64,000 nt of DNA from an uncultured Blautia sp. (GTDB lineage Bacteria; Bacillota; Clostridia; Lachnospirales; Lachnospiraceae). Positions within the stretch are counted from its first letter, which is position 1. Every line of letters starts with the position of its first letter. A program made the position numbers and the translations under genes. Location: assembly GCA_900543715.1 (NCBI GenBank), contig UQSX01000003.1:31704-95703 (forward strand), in the 5' to 3' direction. Positions 7,859-15,476 of the stretch are shown here, piece by piece. The notes below the pieces were generated by a model. The model saw only the letters and a list, made by a program, of their open reading frames with translations, ran no database searches and was not told where the DNA came from.

Positions 7859-8794
7859 ATGGCTGAAAAAATTTATGCAAGCGTACAGGAATTAATAGGA
7901 AGAACTCCTCTTATGGAAATAGGGAATATTGAAAGAGAAGAAGGACTGGAGGCCAGAGTTCTGGTTAAGCTGGAATACCTGAATCCAGCAGGAAGCGTAA
8001 AAGACAGAATTGCAAAAAACATGATCGAGGATGCAGAGAAGAAAGGACTTTTAAAGCCTGGGGCAACAATCATCGAGCCTACTTCAGGAAATACAGGAAT
8101 TGGTCTGGCGGCGATTGCTGCATCTAAAGGCTACCGTTTGATCCTGACCATGCCGGAGACTATGAGTGTGGAAAGAAGGAACATTCTGAAGGCTTACGGG
8201 GCGGAGATCGTCCTTACAGAAGGAGCCAGAGGAATGACCGGAGCCATTGAAAAGGCAGAGGAACTGGCCAAAGAGATTCCTGGAAGTTTCCTTACCCGTC
8301 AGTTTGAAAATCCGGCAAATCCGGCTATGCACAGGAAAACCACTGGACCGGAAATCTGGGAGGATACAGATGGAAAAGTGGATATTTTGGTGGCAGGAGT
8401 AGGAACCGGCGGTACAATTACAGGAACCGGCGAATATCTGAAATCAAAAAATCCTCAGGTGAAGGTTGTAGCTGTGGAGCCATCGGATTCCCCGGTACTT
8501 TCTAAAGGAACAGCAGGTCCTCACAAAATCCAGGGTATCGGTGCCGGATTCGTGCCAAAGGCTCTGAATACAGAGATTTATGATGAGATTCTGGCTCTTG
8601 GAAGTGAAGAGTCCTTTGCCGCAGCAAAACTTCTGGCTCATAAAGAAGGAATTCTGGTGGGAATTTCCTCAGGAGCTGCCCTGCATGGAGCTATTGAACT
8701 GGCCAAGAGACCGGAAAATAAAGGAAAAACCATTGTAGCTATTCTGCCGGACAGCGGAGACCGGTATTATTCTACGCCACTTTTCGAGGGATAA
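7859..8794 (+). CDS. cysK: Cysteine synthase (O-acetylserine sulfhydrylase)
   Basis: A 311-residue cytoplasmic PLP enzyme of fold type II that makes cysteine from O-acetylserine and sulfide. The PLP lysine is K48 in NPAGSVKDR; the substrate loop is TSGNTG (75-80); the phosphate-binding glycine loop is [12 protein letters not shown]. The ATG at 7859 with GAAAGGCGG upstream is chosen; upstream in-frame codons belong to the leader. The Rrf2 regulator gene begins 2 bp after the stop, so both are one operon, very probably feedback-controlled by cysteine supply or Fe-S state. Confidence 0.95.
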   Translation: MAEKIYASVQELIGRTPLMEIGNIEREEGLEARVLVKLEYLNPAGSVKDRIAKNMIEDAEKKGLLKPGATIIEPTSGNTGIGLAAIAASKGYRLILTMPETMSVERRNILKAYGAEIVLTEGARGMTGAIEKAEELAKEIPGSFLTRQFENPANPAMHRKTTGPEIWEDTDGKVDILVAGVGTGGTITGTGEYLKSKNPQVKVVAVEPSDSPVLSKGTAGPHKIQGIGAGFVPKALNTEIYDEILALGSEESFAAAKLLAHKEGILVGISSGAALHGAIELAKRPENKGKTIVAILPDSGDRYYSTPLFEG

Positions 8795-8795
8795 G

Positions 8796-9230
8796 ATGAA
8801 GATTTCAACAAAAGGAAGATATGCGTTAAGACTGATGCTGGATATTGCTGCCCACGACAGCGGAGAACCGGTAAGGATTAAAGATATCGCATCCAGGCAG
8901 GAAATTTCCGCCAAATATCTGGAACAGATTGTAGCTATTTTGTCAAAAGCCGGCTATGTAAAGAGCATACGAGGGCCTCAAGGCGGCTATCGTCTGACCA
9001 GAAAGCCTGAAGAATATCCGCTGGGAGACATTCTCAGGCTTACAGAAGGCAGCCTGGCACCGGTAGAGTGTCTGGAAGGAGAAACCAATCAATGCCCCCG
9101 GGCCGGGGACTGCATTACCCTTCTCTTTTGGAAAAAGCTAGACAAGGCAATCAGAGAACTCACAGAAGGCTATACCCTGGAAGACCTTCTGACCTGGCAG
9201 AACCAGGCCGGCAATAATTACATCATCTAA
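8796..9230 (+). CDS. Rrf2-family transcriptional regulator (CymR/IscR type)
   Basis: 144 residues. The N-terminal winged helix is typical (MKISTKGRYALRLMLDIA; recognition region EISAKYLEQIVAILSKAGYV; wing GPQGGYRL). The C-terminal part has three cysteines, C92, C100 and C106 (C-x7-C-x5-C), close to the Fe-S ligand set of IscR. Bacillus CymR, the cysteine regulator next to cysK-type genes, lacks such a triad in my memory, so this protein combines a CymR position with an IscR-like cluster site. It shares an operon with cysK and probably binds the palindrome at 7721-7748. Confidence 0.88.
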   Translation: MKISTKGRYALRLMLDIAAHDSGEPVRIKDIASRQEISAKYLEQIVAILSKAGYVKSIRGPQGGYRLTRKPEEYPLGDILRLTEGSLAPVECLEGETNQCPRAGDCITLLFWKKLDKAIRELTEGYTLEDLLTWQNQAGNNYII

Positions 9231-9283
9231 ATATTAAGGGGATTTTGGGAGTCAGAAGGACGGAAAAATCTATCAAAACATGA

Positions 9284-9331
9284 AAAAGAAGCAGACATAT
9301 AGGAGGAAAGCCTGTATGATCTGCTTCTTTT
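9284..9331 (+). terminator. Bidirectional terminator after the Rrf2 gene
   Basis: A perfect 12-bp stem, AAAAGAAGCAGA / TCTGCTTCTTTT, with further pairing inside (CATATAGG / CCTGTATG). The U tract is encoded on both strands. Confidence 0.8.
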
Positions 9332-9343
9332 GGTGTGATACAT

Positions 9344-9605
9344 CCGGCAGATGGCTGCCGCGCTTGTGCGAGCAAACATTTGCCGGGTAACGGACAGTGG
9401 GGACCCCGCCGATACGCCTGAATATCTTCGGGGCCCCGCCACCGGACCGGACATGAGTTCCCGGTCCTTGTGACATCCCCGGGATATGCATGAAAACATA
9501 TCTGTTCCGGAGATGCCTGGCTAAGGCTGGACAGCGGACTGTCCAGCTTGTGCGGCAGTCGCCAAAAGGACATGCGAGCATGTCCCCTTGGCTCGTTGCA
9601 CGCAA
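9344..9605. other. Tandem array of stem-loops between convergent genes
   Basis: Successive hairpins: CGGCAG-ATGG-CTGCCG (9345-9360), GCAAA-CA-TTTGC (9372-9383), a GTGGGG..CCCCGCCAC pairing (about 9397-9441), GGACCGG / CCGGTCC (about 9444-9467), GCTGGACAG-CGGA-CTGTCCAGC (9526-9547) and GCCAAAAGGACATG-CGAG-CATGTCCCCTTGGC (about 9561-9592). No gene is convincing on either strand. It is more G+C-rich than its surroundings. It could be a structured RNA, a palindromic repeat family or a transcription barrier. Confidence 0.5.
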
Positions 9606-9628
9606 AAATAAAGAAAAATGTGATATAT

Positions 9629-9666
9629 GTAATCGGAAAATGACGGGGTATCATTTCCCTGATTAC
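9629..9666 (-). terminator. Candidate terminator of purF
   Basis: GTAATCGGAAAATGA / TCATTTCCCTGATTAC form a stem that overlaps the purF stop. On the minus strand the U-rich stretch is about 15-30 nt further on, so termination strength is uncertain. Confidence 0.45.
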
Positions 9667-11054
9667 CGGATTTTCATGGGATACTGATTGTCAAAGCAGG
9701 CCTTACAGATAGGAAGGTCTCCTACCATGGACTGAAGGTCTTCGATTTTCATGTATCCCAGAGAATCTGCCCCGATCATGGAACAGATCTCTTCTGTGGA
9801 ATGGGAAGAGGCGATCAACTGCTTGTTGGATGGTATATCCGTGCCGAAATAGCAGGGATATAAAAAGGGGGGCGAGCTGATCCGCACATGGACGCTTACG
9901 GCCCCTGCCTTTTTCAGCATATGGATCAGATTGGCTATGGTGGTGCCACGGACGATAGAGTCGTCCACTAATACGATACGCTTTCCTTTTACCACAGACT
10001 CCAAAACATTGAGCTTAAGGCGGACGCTGTTTTCCCGCTCTTTCTGAGTAGGTTTGATAAAGGTCCTGCCTACATAGCTGTTTTTATAGAAAGCAAGGCC
10101 GAAGGGGATCCCGGAAGCCTCTGAGAAGCCTTTTGCTGCGGGAATACCGGAGTCCGGAACCCCGCAGACCAGATCTGCTTCCACAGGATAGGATTTTGCC
10201 AGAGCGGCTCCTGCCCGGATTCGGGCGTCATAGATATTAATATTATCCATGGTGCTGTCCAGCCTTGCAAAATAAATATATTCAAAGATACAGTGAGCCT
10301 TCTTTTCCTGACAAAGGGTATAGTCAGAAGAAACTCCCTGTTCTGTAATGGTAATGATCTCGCCGGGACGGATATCCCGGACAAATTCAGCGCCAACGCT
10401 TTGGAGGGCGCAGCTTTCAGAAGCCAGGATATAGGCACTGTCTCTCTTTCCAAGACACAAGGGTTTCAGGCCAAGGGGATCCCGGACTCCGATGAGCTTT
10501 CTGGGGCTGGCGATGACCAGACCGTAAGCTCCCCGGATCATACCGGCTGTTTTCAGGATAGCCTCTTCTACAGTCTTAGAGGTTATACGTTCTCTTGCGA
10601 TACAGTAGGCGATCACCTCTGAATCAGTAGTGGTATGAAAGAGGGCGCCGTTTTTCTCCAGATGATCCCGCAGTTCCTGGGCGTTGACCAGGTTTCCGTT
10701 GTGGGCCAGAGCCAGAGTTCCCTTTACATAGTTCAGCACCAGAGGCTGGGCGTTGGCCAGAGTGGTGGCTCCTGTGGTAGAGTACCGCACATGTCCGATT
10801 CCCAGATTGCCATGGAGGCTGTGGAGGTTTTCTTCTTTAAATACCTCGCTGACCAGTCCCATGCCTTTGTGGGAATCAATATTTCCCTTAGGTCCTTTGG
10901 TGTCGCTTACGGCAATGCCGCAGGACTCCTGCCCTCTGTGCTGGAGGGCGGAGAGTCCGTAGTAGATGGAAGGCGCTACGTCGTCTCCGGAAAAATCATA
11001 GATACCGAAAACGCCGCAGGCTTCTTTTATTTCATATTGTGCATCCAGTTCCAT
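9663..11054 (-). CDS. purF: Amidophosphoribosyltransferase
   Basis: 463 residues, cytoplasmic. It transfers ammonia from glutamine to PRPP, the first step of purine synthesis. The N-terminal nucleophile is C13 after a 12-residue propeptide (IKEA-CGVFG); the glutaminase domain runs to about 235. The phosphoribosyltransferase domain has the PRPP loop VLVDDSIVRGTT. C-terminal cysteines (YPCYFG, ICKACFDNQYP) fit the 4Fe-4S type of Bacillus. The start lies 10 nt after AAAGGAG and 15 bp after the glnN stop, so purF is the second gene of a glnN-purF unit that couples glutamine making and use. Confidence 0.96.
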   Translation of the reverse strand: MELDAQYEIKEACGVFGIYDFSGDDVAPSIYYGLSALQHRGQESCGIAVSDTKGPKGNIDSHKGMGLVSEVFKEENLHSLHGNLGIGHVRYSTTGATTLANAQPLVLNYVKGTLALAHNGNLVNAQELRDHLEKNGALFHTTTDSEVIAYCIARERITSKTVEEAILKTAGMIRGAYGLVIASPRKLIGVRDPLGLKPLCLGKRDSAYILASESCALQSVGAEFVRDIRPGEIITITEQGVSSDYTLCQEKKAHCIFEYIYFARLDSTMDNINIYDARIRAGAALAKSYPVEADLVCGVPDSGIPAAKGFSEASGIPFGLAFYKNSYVGRTFIKPTQKERENSVRLKLNVLESVVKGKRIVLVDDSIVRGTTIANLIHMLKKAGAVSVHVRISSPPFLYPCYFGTDIPSNKQLIASSHSTEEICSMIGADSLGYMKIEDLQSMVGDLPICKACFDNQYPMKIR

Positions 11055-11069
11055 TTGGAATAGGCTCCT

Positions 11070-13169
11070 TTACACGGAGAAGAGGAGAGCGTCATAGGTA
11101 GGATATGGAAGCTCCTCATCCGGAATTTTTGCTTCGGCTTCATCGGCGGCTGCCCGTAACTCATCCATAGTAGCGAGAACGGTCTTATGGCAGTAGTCTG
11201 CAGATTCCTGCATGGAGCCTTTTTTATCGATCTCCTGGATCTCTTCATCCAGTGTAGACAGAGCAGATGAAATCTTTTCGTAGGCATCCCCCAGAGAAGA
11301 AACCAGAGTTTCAGCAGAAGCGGTAGGTACAGAAGGCGCCAGCGCTTTCATGGCCAGAGCATTGTCTGACACAGAAGCTGCATAGCTGCTTACTGCAGGA
11401 AGGAAGTCTTTGGTCAGCATTTCCTTCATGGTCTTTGCCTCAATGCCGATGGTTTTTACATAGTTCTCAAGAAGGATCTCGTAACGGGAGAAGATTTCTT
11501 CTTTTGTAAAGATGTGATGCTTTGTGAAAAGCTCCACGTTCTTGTCAGAGATAAACTGAGGGAGGCAGTCAGGAGTAGATTCCAGATTGTATAAACCTCT
11601 CTTTTTGGCTTCTTCTACCCACTCTTCTGTGTATCCGTTTCCGTTGAAGATTACTTTTTTATGTTTTTTAATGGCACGTTTGATCAGTTCATGTACAGCG
11701 TGCTCCATATCTTCCGGTGCAGTTCCTTCCAGCTCTTTGGAAAACTGAGACAGAGCTTCTGCCACTGCTGTGTTCAGGATAATATTTGGCGTTGCCACAG
11801 AAGCAGAGGAACCAAGCATACGGAACTCAAATTTGTTTCCGGTAAAGGCGAAAGGTGAAGTACGGTTTCTGTCCGTGTTGTCTTTCATAAAATGAGGAAG
11901 CACATGTGCGCCGGTCTCCAGCTGTACGCTTTGATGCTCGTCAAAGTAAGTATCATCTTCAATAGATTTCAGAACTGCGGTCAGTTCATCTCCCAGGAAA
12001 ATGGATACGATAGCCGGCGGAGCTTCGTTGCCGCCCAGCCTGTGGTCATTTCCGGCGCTGGCTGCGGAAACACGCATCAGATCCGCATATTCGTCCACGG
12101 CTTTGATAACCGCCATCAGGAATACCAGGAACTGGATATTCTGATCCGGCGTTTTTCCCGGATCTAACAGGTTTTCTCCTGTATTTGTAGAGATAGACCA
12201 GTTGTTGTGCTTGCCGCTTCCGTTGATGCCTTCAAAGGGTTTTTCATGGAGCAGGCAGGCAAGGCCGTGTTTATCTGCCACTTTTTTCATGATCTCCATG
12301 GTCAGCTGATTGTGGTCAACGGCCACGTTGGCGGTGTCAAAGATAGGTGCCAGTTCATGCTGAGAAGGAGCTACTTCGTTGTGTTTTGTCTTAGCAGGGA
12401 TTCCCAGCTTCCACAGCTCCTCATCCAGGTCATGCATATAAGCGGCAACTCTTGGCTTCAGAGCGCCGAAGTAGTGATCTTCCATTTCCTGTCCTCTGGG
12501 TGCGGAAGCTCCCATTAAAGTTCTTCCGCAGAGAACCAGGTCACGGCGCTGTTTGTATAAATCTTTATCTACAAGGAAATATTCCTGCTCTGGTCCGATG
12601 GTGGTGGAAACATGAGTTACGGCTGTATTGCCCAGAATGTGCAGGATCTTTACTGCCTCATTGCTCAGGGCTTCCATGGAGCGGAGCAGAGGAGTTTTCT
12701 TATCCAGAGCTTCTCCGCCATAGGAACAGAAAGCTGTAGGAATATACAGGGTTCCGTCTTTGATAAAGGCCGGAGAGGTAGGATCCCATGCGGTGTATCC
12801 TCTGGCTTCGAAGGTAGCTCTCAGTCCGCCTGAAGGGAAGCTGGACGCATCCGGCTCGCCTTTCACAAGTTCTTTTCCGGAAAAATCCATGATCACTTCT
12901 CCGTTTGAAGTGGGGGAGATAAAACTGTCATGTTTTTCAGCGGTAAAGCCTGTCATAGGCTGGAACCAATGTGTAAAATGGGTAGCACCGTTCTCTACGG
13001 CCCACTCTTTCATGGCAACTGCCACAGAGTTTGCTACTTCCAGCTCCAGATGGGTGCCGTTCTCAATGGTTTTCTTAAGAGCTTTGTAAACATCTTTCGG
13101 AAGTTTGTTTCTCATGACCTTATCATTAAATACCAGGCTTCCGTATAAAGCAGGAATATCTTTTTTCAT
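11070..13169 (-). CDS. glnN: Glutamine synthetase type III
   Basis: 699 residues, the length of the GSIII family (about 650-730), which forms large dodecamers and is common in Bacteroides and Clostridia. GSIII-type motifs: THFTHWFQPMTGFTAEKHDSF near the N-terminus, PEQEYFLVD and KTKHNEVAPSQHELAP for the active site, GNDHRLGGNEAPPAIVSIFLG. It makes glutamine from glutamate, ammonia and ATP. A second, type I enzyme is encoded at 22026. Transcription starts from a strong promoter about 110-140 bp upstream and must pass a leader terminator. Confidence 0.96.
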   Translation of the reverse strand: MKKDIPALYGSLVFNDKVMRNKLPKDVYKALKKTIENGTHLELEVANSVAVAMKEWAVENGATHFTHWFQPMTGFTAEKHDSFISPTSNGEVIMDFSGKELVKGEPDASSFPSGGLRATFEARGYTAWDPTSPAFIKDGTLYIPTAFCSYGGEALDKKTPLLRSMEALSNEAVKILHILGNTAVTHVSTTIGPEQEYFLVDKDLYKQRRDLVLCGRTLMGASAPRGQEMEDHYFGALKPRVAAYMHDLDEELWKLGIPAKTKHNEVAPSQHELAPIFDTANVAVDHNQLTMEIMKKVADKHGLACLLHEKPFEGINGSGKHNNWSISTNTGENLLDPGKTPDQNIQFLVFLMAVIKAVDEYADLMRVSAASAGNDHRLGGNEAPPAIVSIFLGDELTAVLKSIEDDTYFDEHQSVQLETGAHVLPHFMKDNTDRNRTSPFAFTGNKFEFRMLGSSASVATPNIILNTAVAEALSQFSKELEGTAPEDMEHAVHELIKRAIKKHKKVIFNGNGYTEEWVEEAKKRGLYNLESTPDCLPQFISDKNVELFTKHHIFTKEEIFSRYEILLENYVKTIGIEAKTMKEMLTKDFLPAVSSYAASVSDNALAMKALAPSVPTASAETLVSSLGDAYEKISSALSTLDEEIQEIDKKGSMQESADYCHKTVLATMDELRAAADEAEAKIPDEELPYPTYDALLFSV

Positions 13170-13224
13170 AGTATGCTCCTTTCCTACAGATTCCTTTTGC
13201 AGAATCTGTTTTCCATAGAAATAG

Positions 13225-13266
13225 AAAAAGCGCCCTGGATATCTCTATCCAAAGCGCCTTTGCTTT
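13225..13266 (-). terminator. glnN leader terminator with AAAGGC hexaloop hairpin
   Basis: On the minus strand, GGCGCTTTGGATA-GAGA-TATCCAGGGCGC with U5 is a complete intrinsic terminator within the leader. Its 5' arm can instead form AAAGC-AAAGGC-GCTTT (13251-13266): a perfect 5-bp stem with a hexaloop that has A at position 1 and G at position 4. The two foldings exclude each other, which is the layout of an antitermination switch. Confidence 0.75.
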
Positions 13267-13275
13267 ACGTTGTGT

Positions 13276-13305
13276 AGTATATACTCAGGGAAAGAAAAAT
13301 GTCAA
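13276..13305 (-). promoter_or_regulatory. glnN-purF promoter
   Basis: Minus strand TTGACA (13305-13300) and TATACT (13281-13276), 18-bp spacer; TATATA with a 16-bp spacer is the alternative -10. Confidence 0.75.
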
Positions 13306-13383
13306 TCCCTTTTTTGAAATTTTTTAAAATTCTTTTTCCTTTCTGTTTAAAAAAGCCGGGAGCAGGGGATACTTAGATATCCT

Positions 13384-13445
13384 TATGATGCCATATGTCT
13401 GCAGGGAGTCATGAGCGCTATGACCTGAAAAATCCTGGCATCATA
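13384..13445 (+). promoter_or_regulatory. Perfect inverted repeat upstream of the Crh-like gene
   Basis: TATGATGCCA (13384-13393) and TGGCATCATA (13436-13445) pair without mismatch over 10 bp, with a smaller GTCAT..ATGAC inside. No U tract follows, so it is an operator or RNA structure rather than a terminator. Confidence 0.45.
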
Positions 13446-13468
13446 GTATAAAGCAGGAGGTTGTTTTT

Positions 13469-13693
13469 ATGGAAGATATGAAGATATGTCTGAAAAAGCC
13501 GGACGATGTAAAGGAATTTGTCCGGGCGGCAAGGAAATGTGACTTCGATGTGGACCTGGCCTATAACAGCGCAGTAGTAGACGGAAAATCTATATTAGGA
13601 GTATTTGCCCTGGGACTGGAGAAACCTCTTGTGGTGAGCTGCCACGGAGAAAACAGAGAGTTTCGCCAGAGTATCCAGAAATTTCAGTTATAA
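13469..13693 (+). CDS. HPr-like protein without the phosphorylatable histidine (Crh-like)
   Basis: 74 residues. It aligns with HPr from FVRAARKCDFDVDLAYNSAVVDGKSILGVFALGLEKP (shown in part): the segment KSILGV matches the regulatory serine region KSIMGV (Ser46) of HPr, while the active-site motif G-[IL]-H-A-R-P is absent and replaced by KKPDD. It therefore cannot act as a PTS phosphocarrier but could still be a target of HPr kinase, like Bacillus Crh, which also lacks His15. AGGAGG precedes the ATG. It stands alone between the divergent glnN promoter and pyrG. Confidence 0.75.
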   Translation: MEDMKICLKKPDDVKEFVRAARKCDFDVDLAYNSAVVDGKSILGVFALGLEKPLVVSCHGENREFRQSIQKFQL

Positions 13694-13713
13694 AAATTTT
13701 TTCAAAACAGGGA

Positions 13714-13742
13714 TTTACAAAATGAAAAAAATCGGTTATAGT
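13714..13742 (+). promoter_or_regulatory. pyrG-gltB-gltD promoter
   Basis: TTTACA (13714-13719), 17 bp, TATAGT (13737-13742). Confidence 0.75.
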
Positions 13743-13766
13743 AGACAGCAGTTATGAATAAAGTTA

Positions 13767-13814
13767 TGACGAAGGCGTCAGAATTTCTGTTTGGGAGATT
13801 CTGACGCCTTTTTT
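13767..13814 (+). terminator. pyrG leader terminator with GAAGGC hexaloop hairpin
   Basis: AAGGCGTCAGAAT (13772) pairs with ATTCTGACGCCTT (13798), then six T. The 5' arm is part of an alternative hairpin TGAC-GAAGGC-GTCA (13767-13780). Same architecture as the glnN and glnA leaders. Confidence 0.8.
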
Positions 13815-13846
13815 CATTTGTATGGAAAAATCAGGAGGAAAATGTG

Positions 13847-15463
13847 ATGGTAAAATATGTATTCGTAACCGGAGGAGTGGTCTCAGGCCTGGGTAAAGGG
13901 ATCACGGCTGCCTCTCTGGGAAGGCTTTTGAAAGCAAGAGGGTATCAGGTGACCATGCAGAAGTTTGACCCTTACATTAATATGGACCCGGGCACTATGA
14001 ACCCTATCCAGCACGGAGAAGTCTTTGTTACTGACGACGGCACAGAGACAGATCTGGACCTGGGACATTATGAGAGATTTATTGATGAAAGCCTGGATAA
14101 AAATTCAAATGTGACTACGGGAAAGATTTACTGGACAGTGCTTCAGAAGGAACGTCACGGGGATTATGGCGGCGGCACGGTACAGGTCATTCCTCACATT
14201 ACCAATGAGATCAAAAGCCGGTTTTACAGAGGAAAAACTCCTGAGGAAGACCGGATTGCGATTATAGAAGTGGGAGGAACTGCAGGAGATATTGAGAGCC
14301 AGCCTTTCCTGGAAGCCATCCGTCAGTTCCAGCATGATGTGGGAAAGGAAAACGCAGTGCTGATCCACGTGACCCTGGTACCTTATCTGAAAGCTTCCGG
14401 AGAGCTGAAGACCAAGCCTACTCAGGCCAGTGTAAAAGAACTTCAGAGTATGGGTCTGTGGCCGGATGTATTGGTATGCCGTTCGGAGTATCGGCTGTCT
14501 GATGAGCTGAAAGACAAGATCGCACTGTTCTGTAATGTACCGCCCAATCATGTACTCCAGAATCTGGATGTGGAATACCTGTATGAGGCCCCTCTGGCTA
14601 TGGAAAAAGAACATCTGGCTCAGGTGGTCTGTGAATGTCTTCATATCCCATGCCCGGAACCGGACATTACAGACTGGACGGCTATGGTGGAAAACCTGCG
14701 GAATCCCCAGTCCGAGACAGAAATCGCTATCGTAGGAAAATATATCCAGCTTCATGACGCTTACTTAAGTGTGGTAGAAGCTTTAAAACACGGCGGTATC
14801 GCCAGCCGGGTAAACGTCAATATCCGCTGGGTAGACTCAGAAGAAATCGAGAGCCAGGGCTGCCAGGCGCTTTTGAAAGGCGTAGACGGAATCCTGATCC
14901 CGGGAGGCTTTGGACACAGAGGAACGGAAGGAAAGATCCAGGCTGTAAAATATGCCAGGGAAAACAAGATTCCATTCCTGGGAATCTGTCTGGGCATGCA
15001 GATGGCTATTGTAGAATTTGCCAGAAATGTAGCCGGTTTTAAGGACGCCAACAGCGCAGAACTGAATCCCGATACCATGCATCCGGTGATCTATCTTATG
15101 CCGGAACAGAACGGCGTGGAAAATATCGGAGGAACCCTCCGGCTGGGCGCTTATCCCTGTGTGCTGAAAGAGGGAACAAAAGCATATGAATTATATGGCG
15201 CCAAAGAAATTTCCGAGCGCCACAGACACCGCTATGAAGTAAACAACGACTACCGGTCTGCTCTGGAAGAACATGGAATGACCATGGCAGGTCTTTCCCC
15301 TGACGGACGGATCGTGGAAATGATAGAGCTGAAGGATCACCCCTTCTTCATTGGAACTCAGGGGCATCCGGAATTGAAATCCAGACCAAACCGTGCCCAT
15401 CCGCTGTTCCGAGGATTCGTAAAAGCAGCAGACGAGTATGGAAGAGGAAAAAGAAACAGATAG
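13847..15463 (+). CDS. pyrG: CTP synthase
   Basis: 538 residues. The N-terminal synthetase domain opens with [17 protein letters not shown] (ATP loop), continues with [15 protein letters not shown]; the C-terminal class I glutamine amidotransferase has GICLGMQ (nucleophile Cys) and the His-Glu end TQGHPE. It makes CTP from UTP with glutamine nitrogen. The ATG at 13847 is 8 nt from AGGAGG and matches family N-termini; a GTG three bases earlier is the alternative. First gene of an operon with glutamate synthase, 13 bp before gltB. Control is by the leader terminator; CTP-sensing by reiterative initiation seems unlikely because no GGGC start is visible. Confidence 0.96.
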   Translation: MVKYVFVTGGVVSGLGKGITAASLGRLLKARGYQVTMQKFDPYINMDPGTMNPIQHGEVFVTDDGTETDLDLGHYERFIDESLDKNSNVTTGKIYWTVLQKERHGDYGGGTVQVIPHITNEIKSRFYRGKTPEEDRIAIIEVGGTAGDIESQPFLEAIRQFQHDVGKENAVLIHVTLVPYLKASGELKTKPTQASVKELQSMGLWPDVLVCRSEYRLSDELKDKIALFCNVPPNHVLQNLDVEYLYEAPLAMEKEHLAQVVCECLHIPCPEPDITDWTAMVENLRNPQSETEIAIVGKYIQLHDAYLSVVEALKHGGIASRVNVNIRWVDSEEIESQGCQALLKGVDGILIPGGFGHRGTEGKIQAVKYARENKIPFLGICLGMQMAIVEFARNVAGFKDANSAELNPDTMHPVIYLMPEQNGVENIGGTLRLGAYPCVLKEGTKAYELYGAKEISERHRHRYEVNNDYRSALEEHGMTMAGLSPDGRIVEMIELKDHPFFIGTQGHPELKSRPNRAHPLFRGFVKAADEYGRGKRNR

Positions 15464-15476
15464 GGAGGAAAATGTG

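Noticed and set aside
9490..9687. 65-codon open frame in the stem-loop array
   Set aside because: Made up of palindromic sequence, with no ribosome site and overlap with the purF end.
13714..13814. pyrG control by CTP-sensing reiterative initiation
   Set aside because: No GGGC-type start or matching pyrimidine run in the terminator arm is visible; the AAGGCG leader type fits better.
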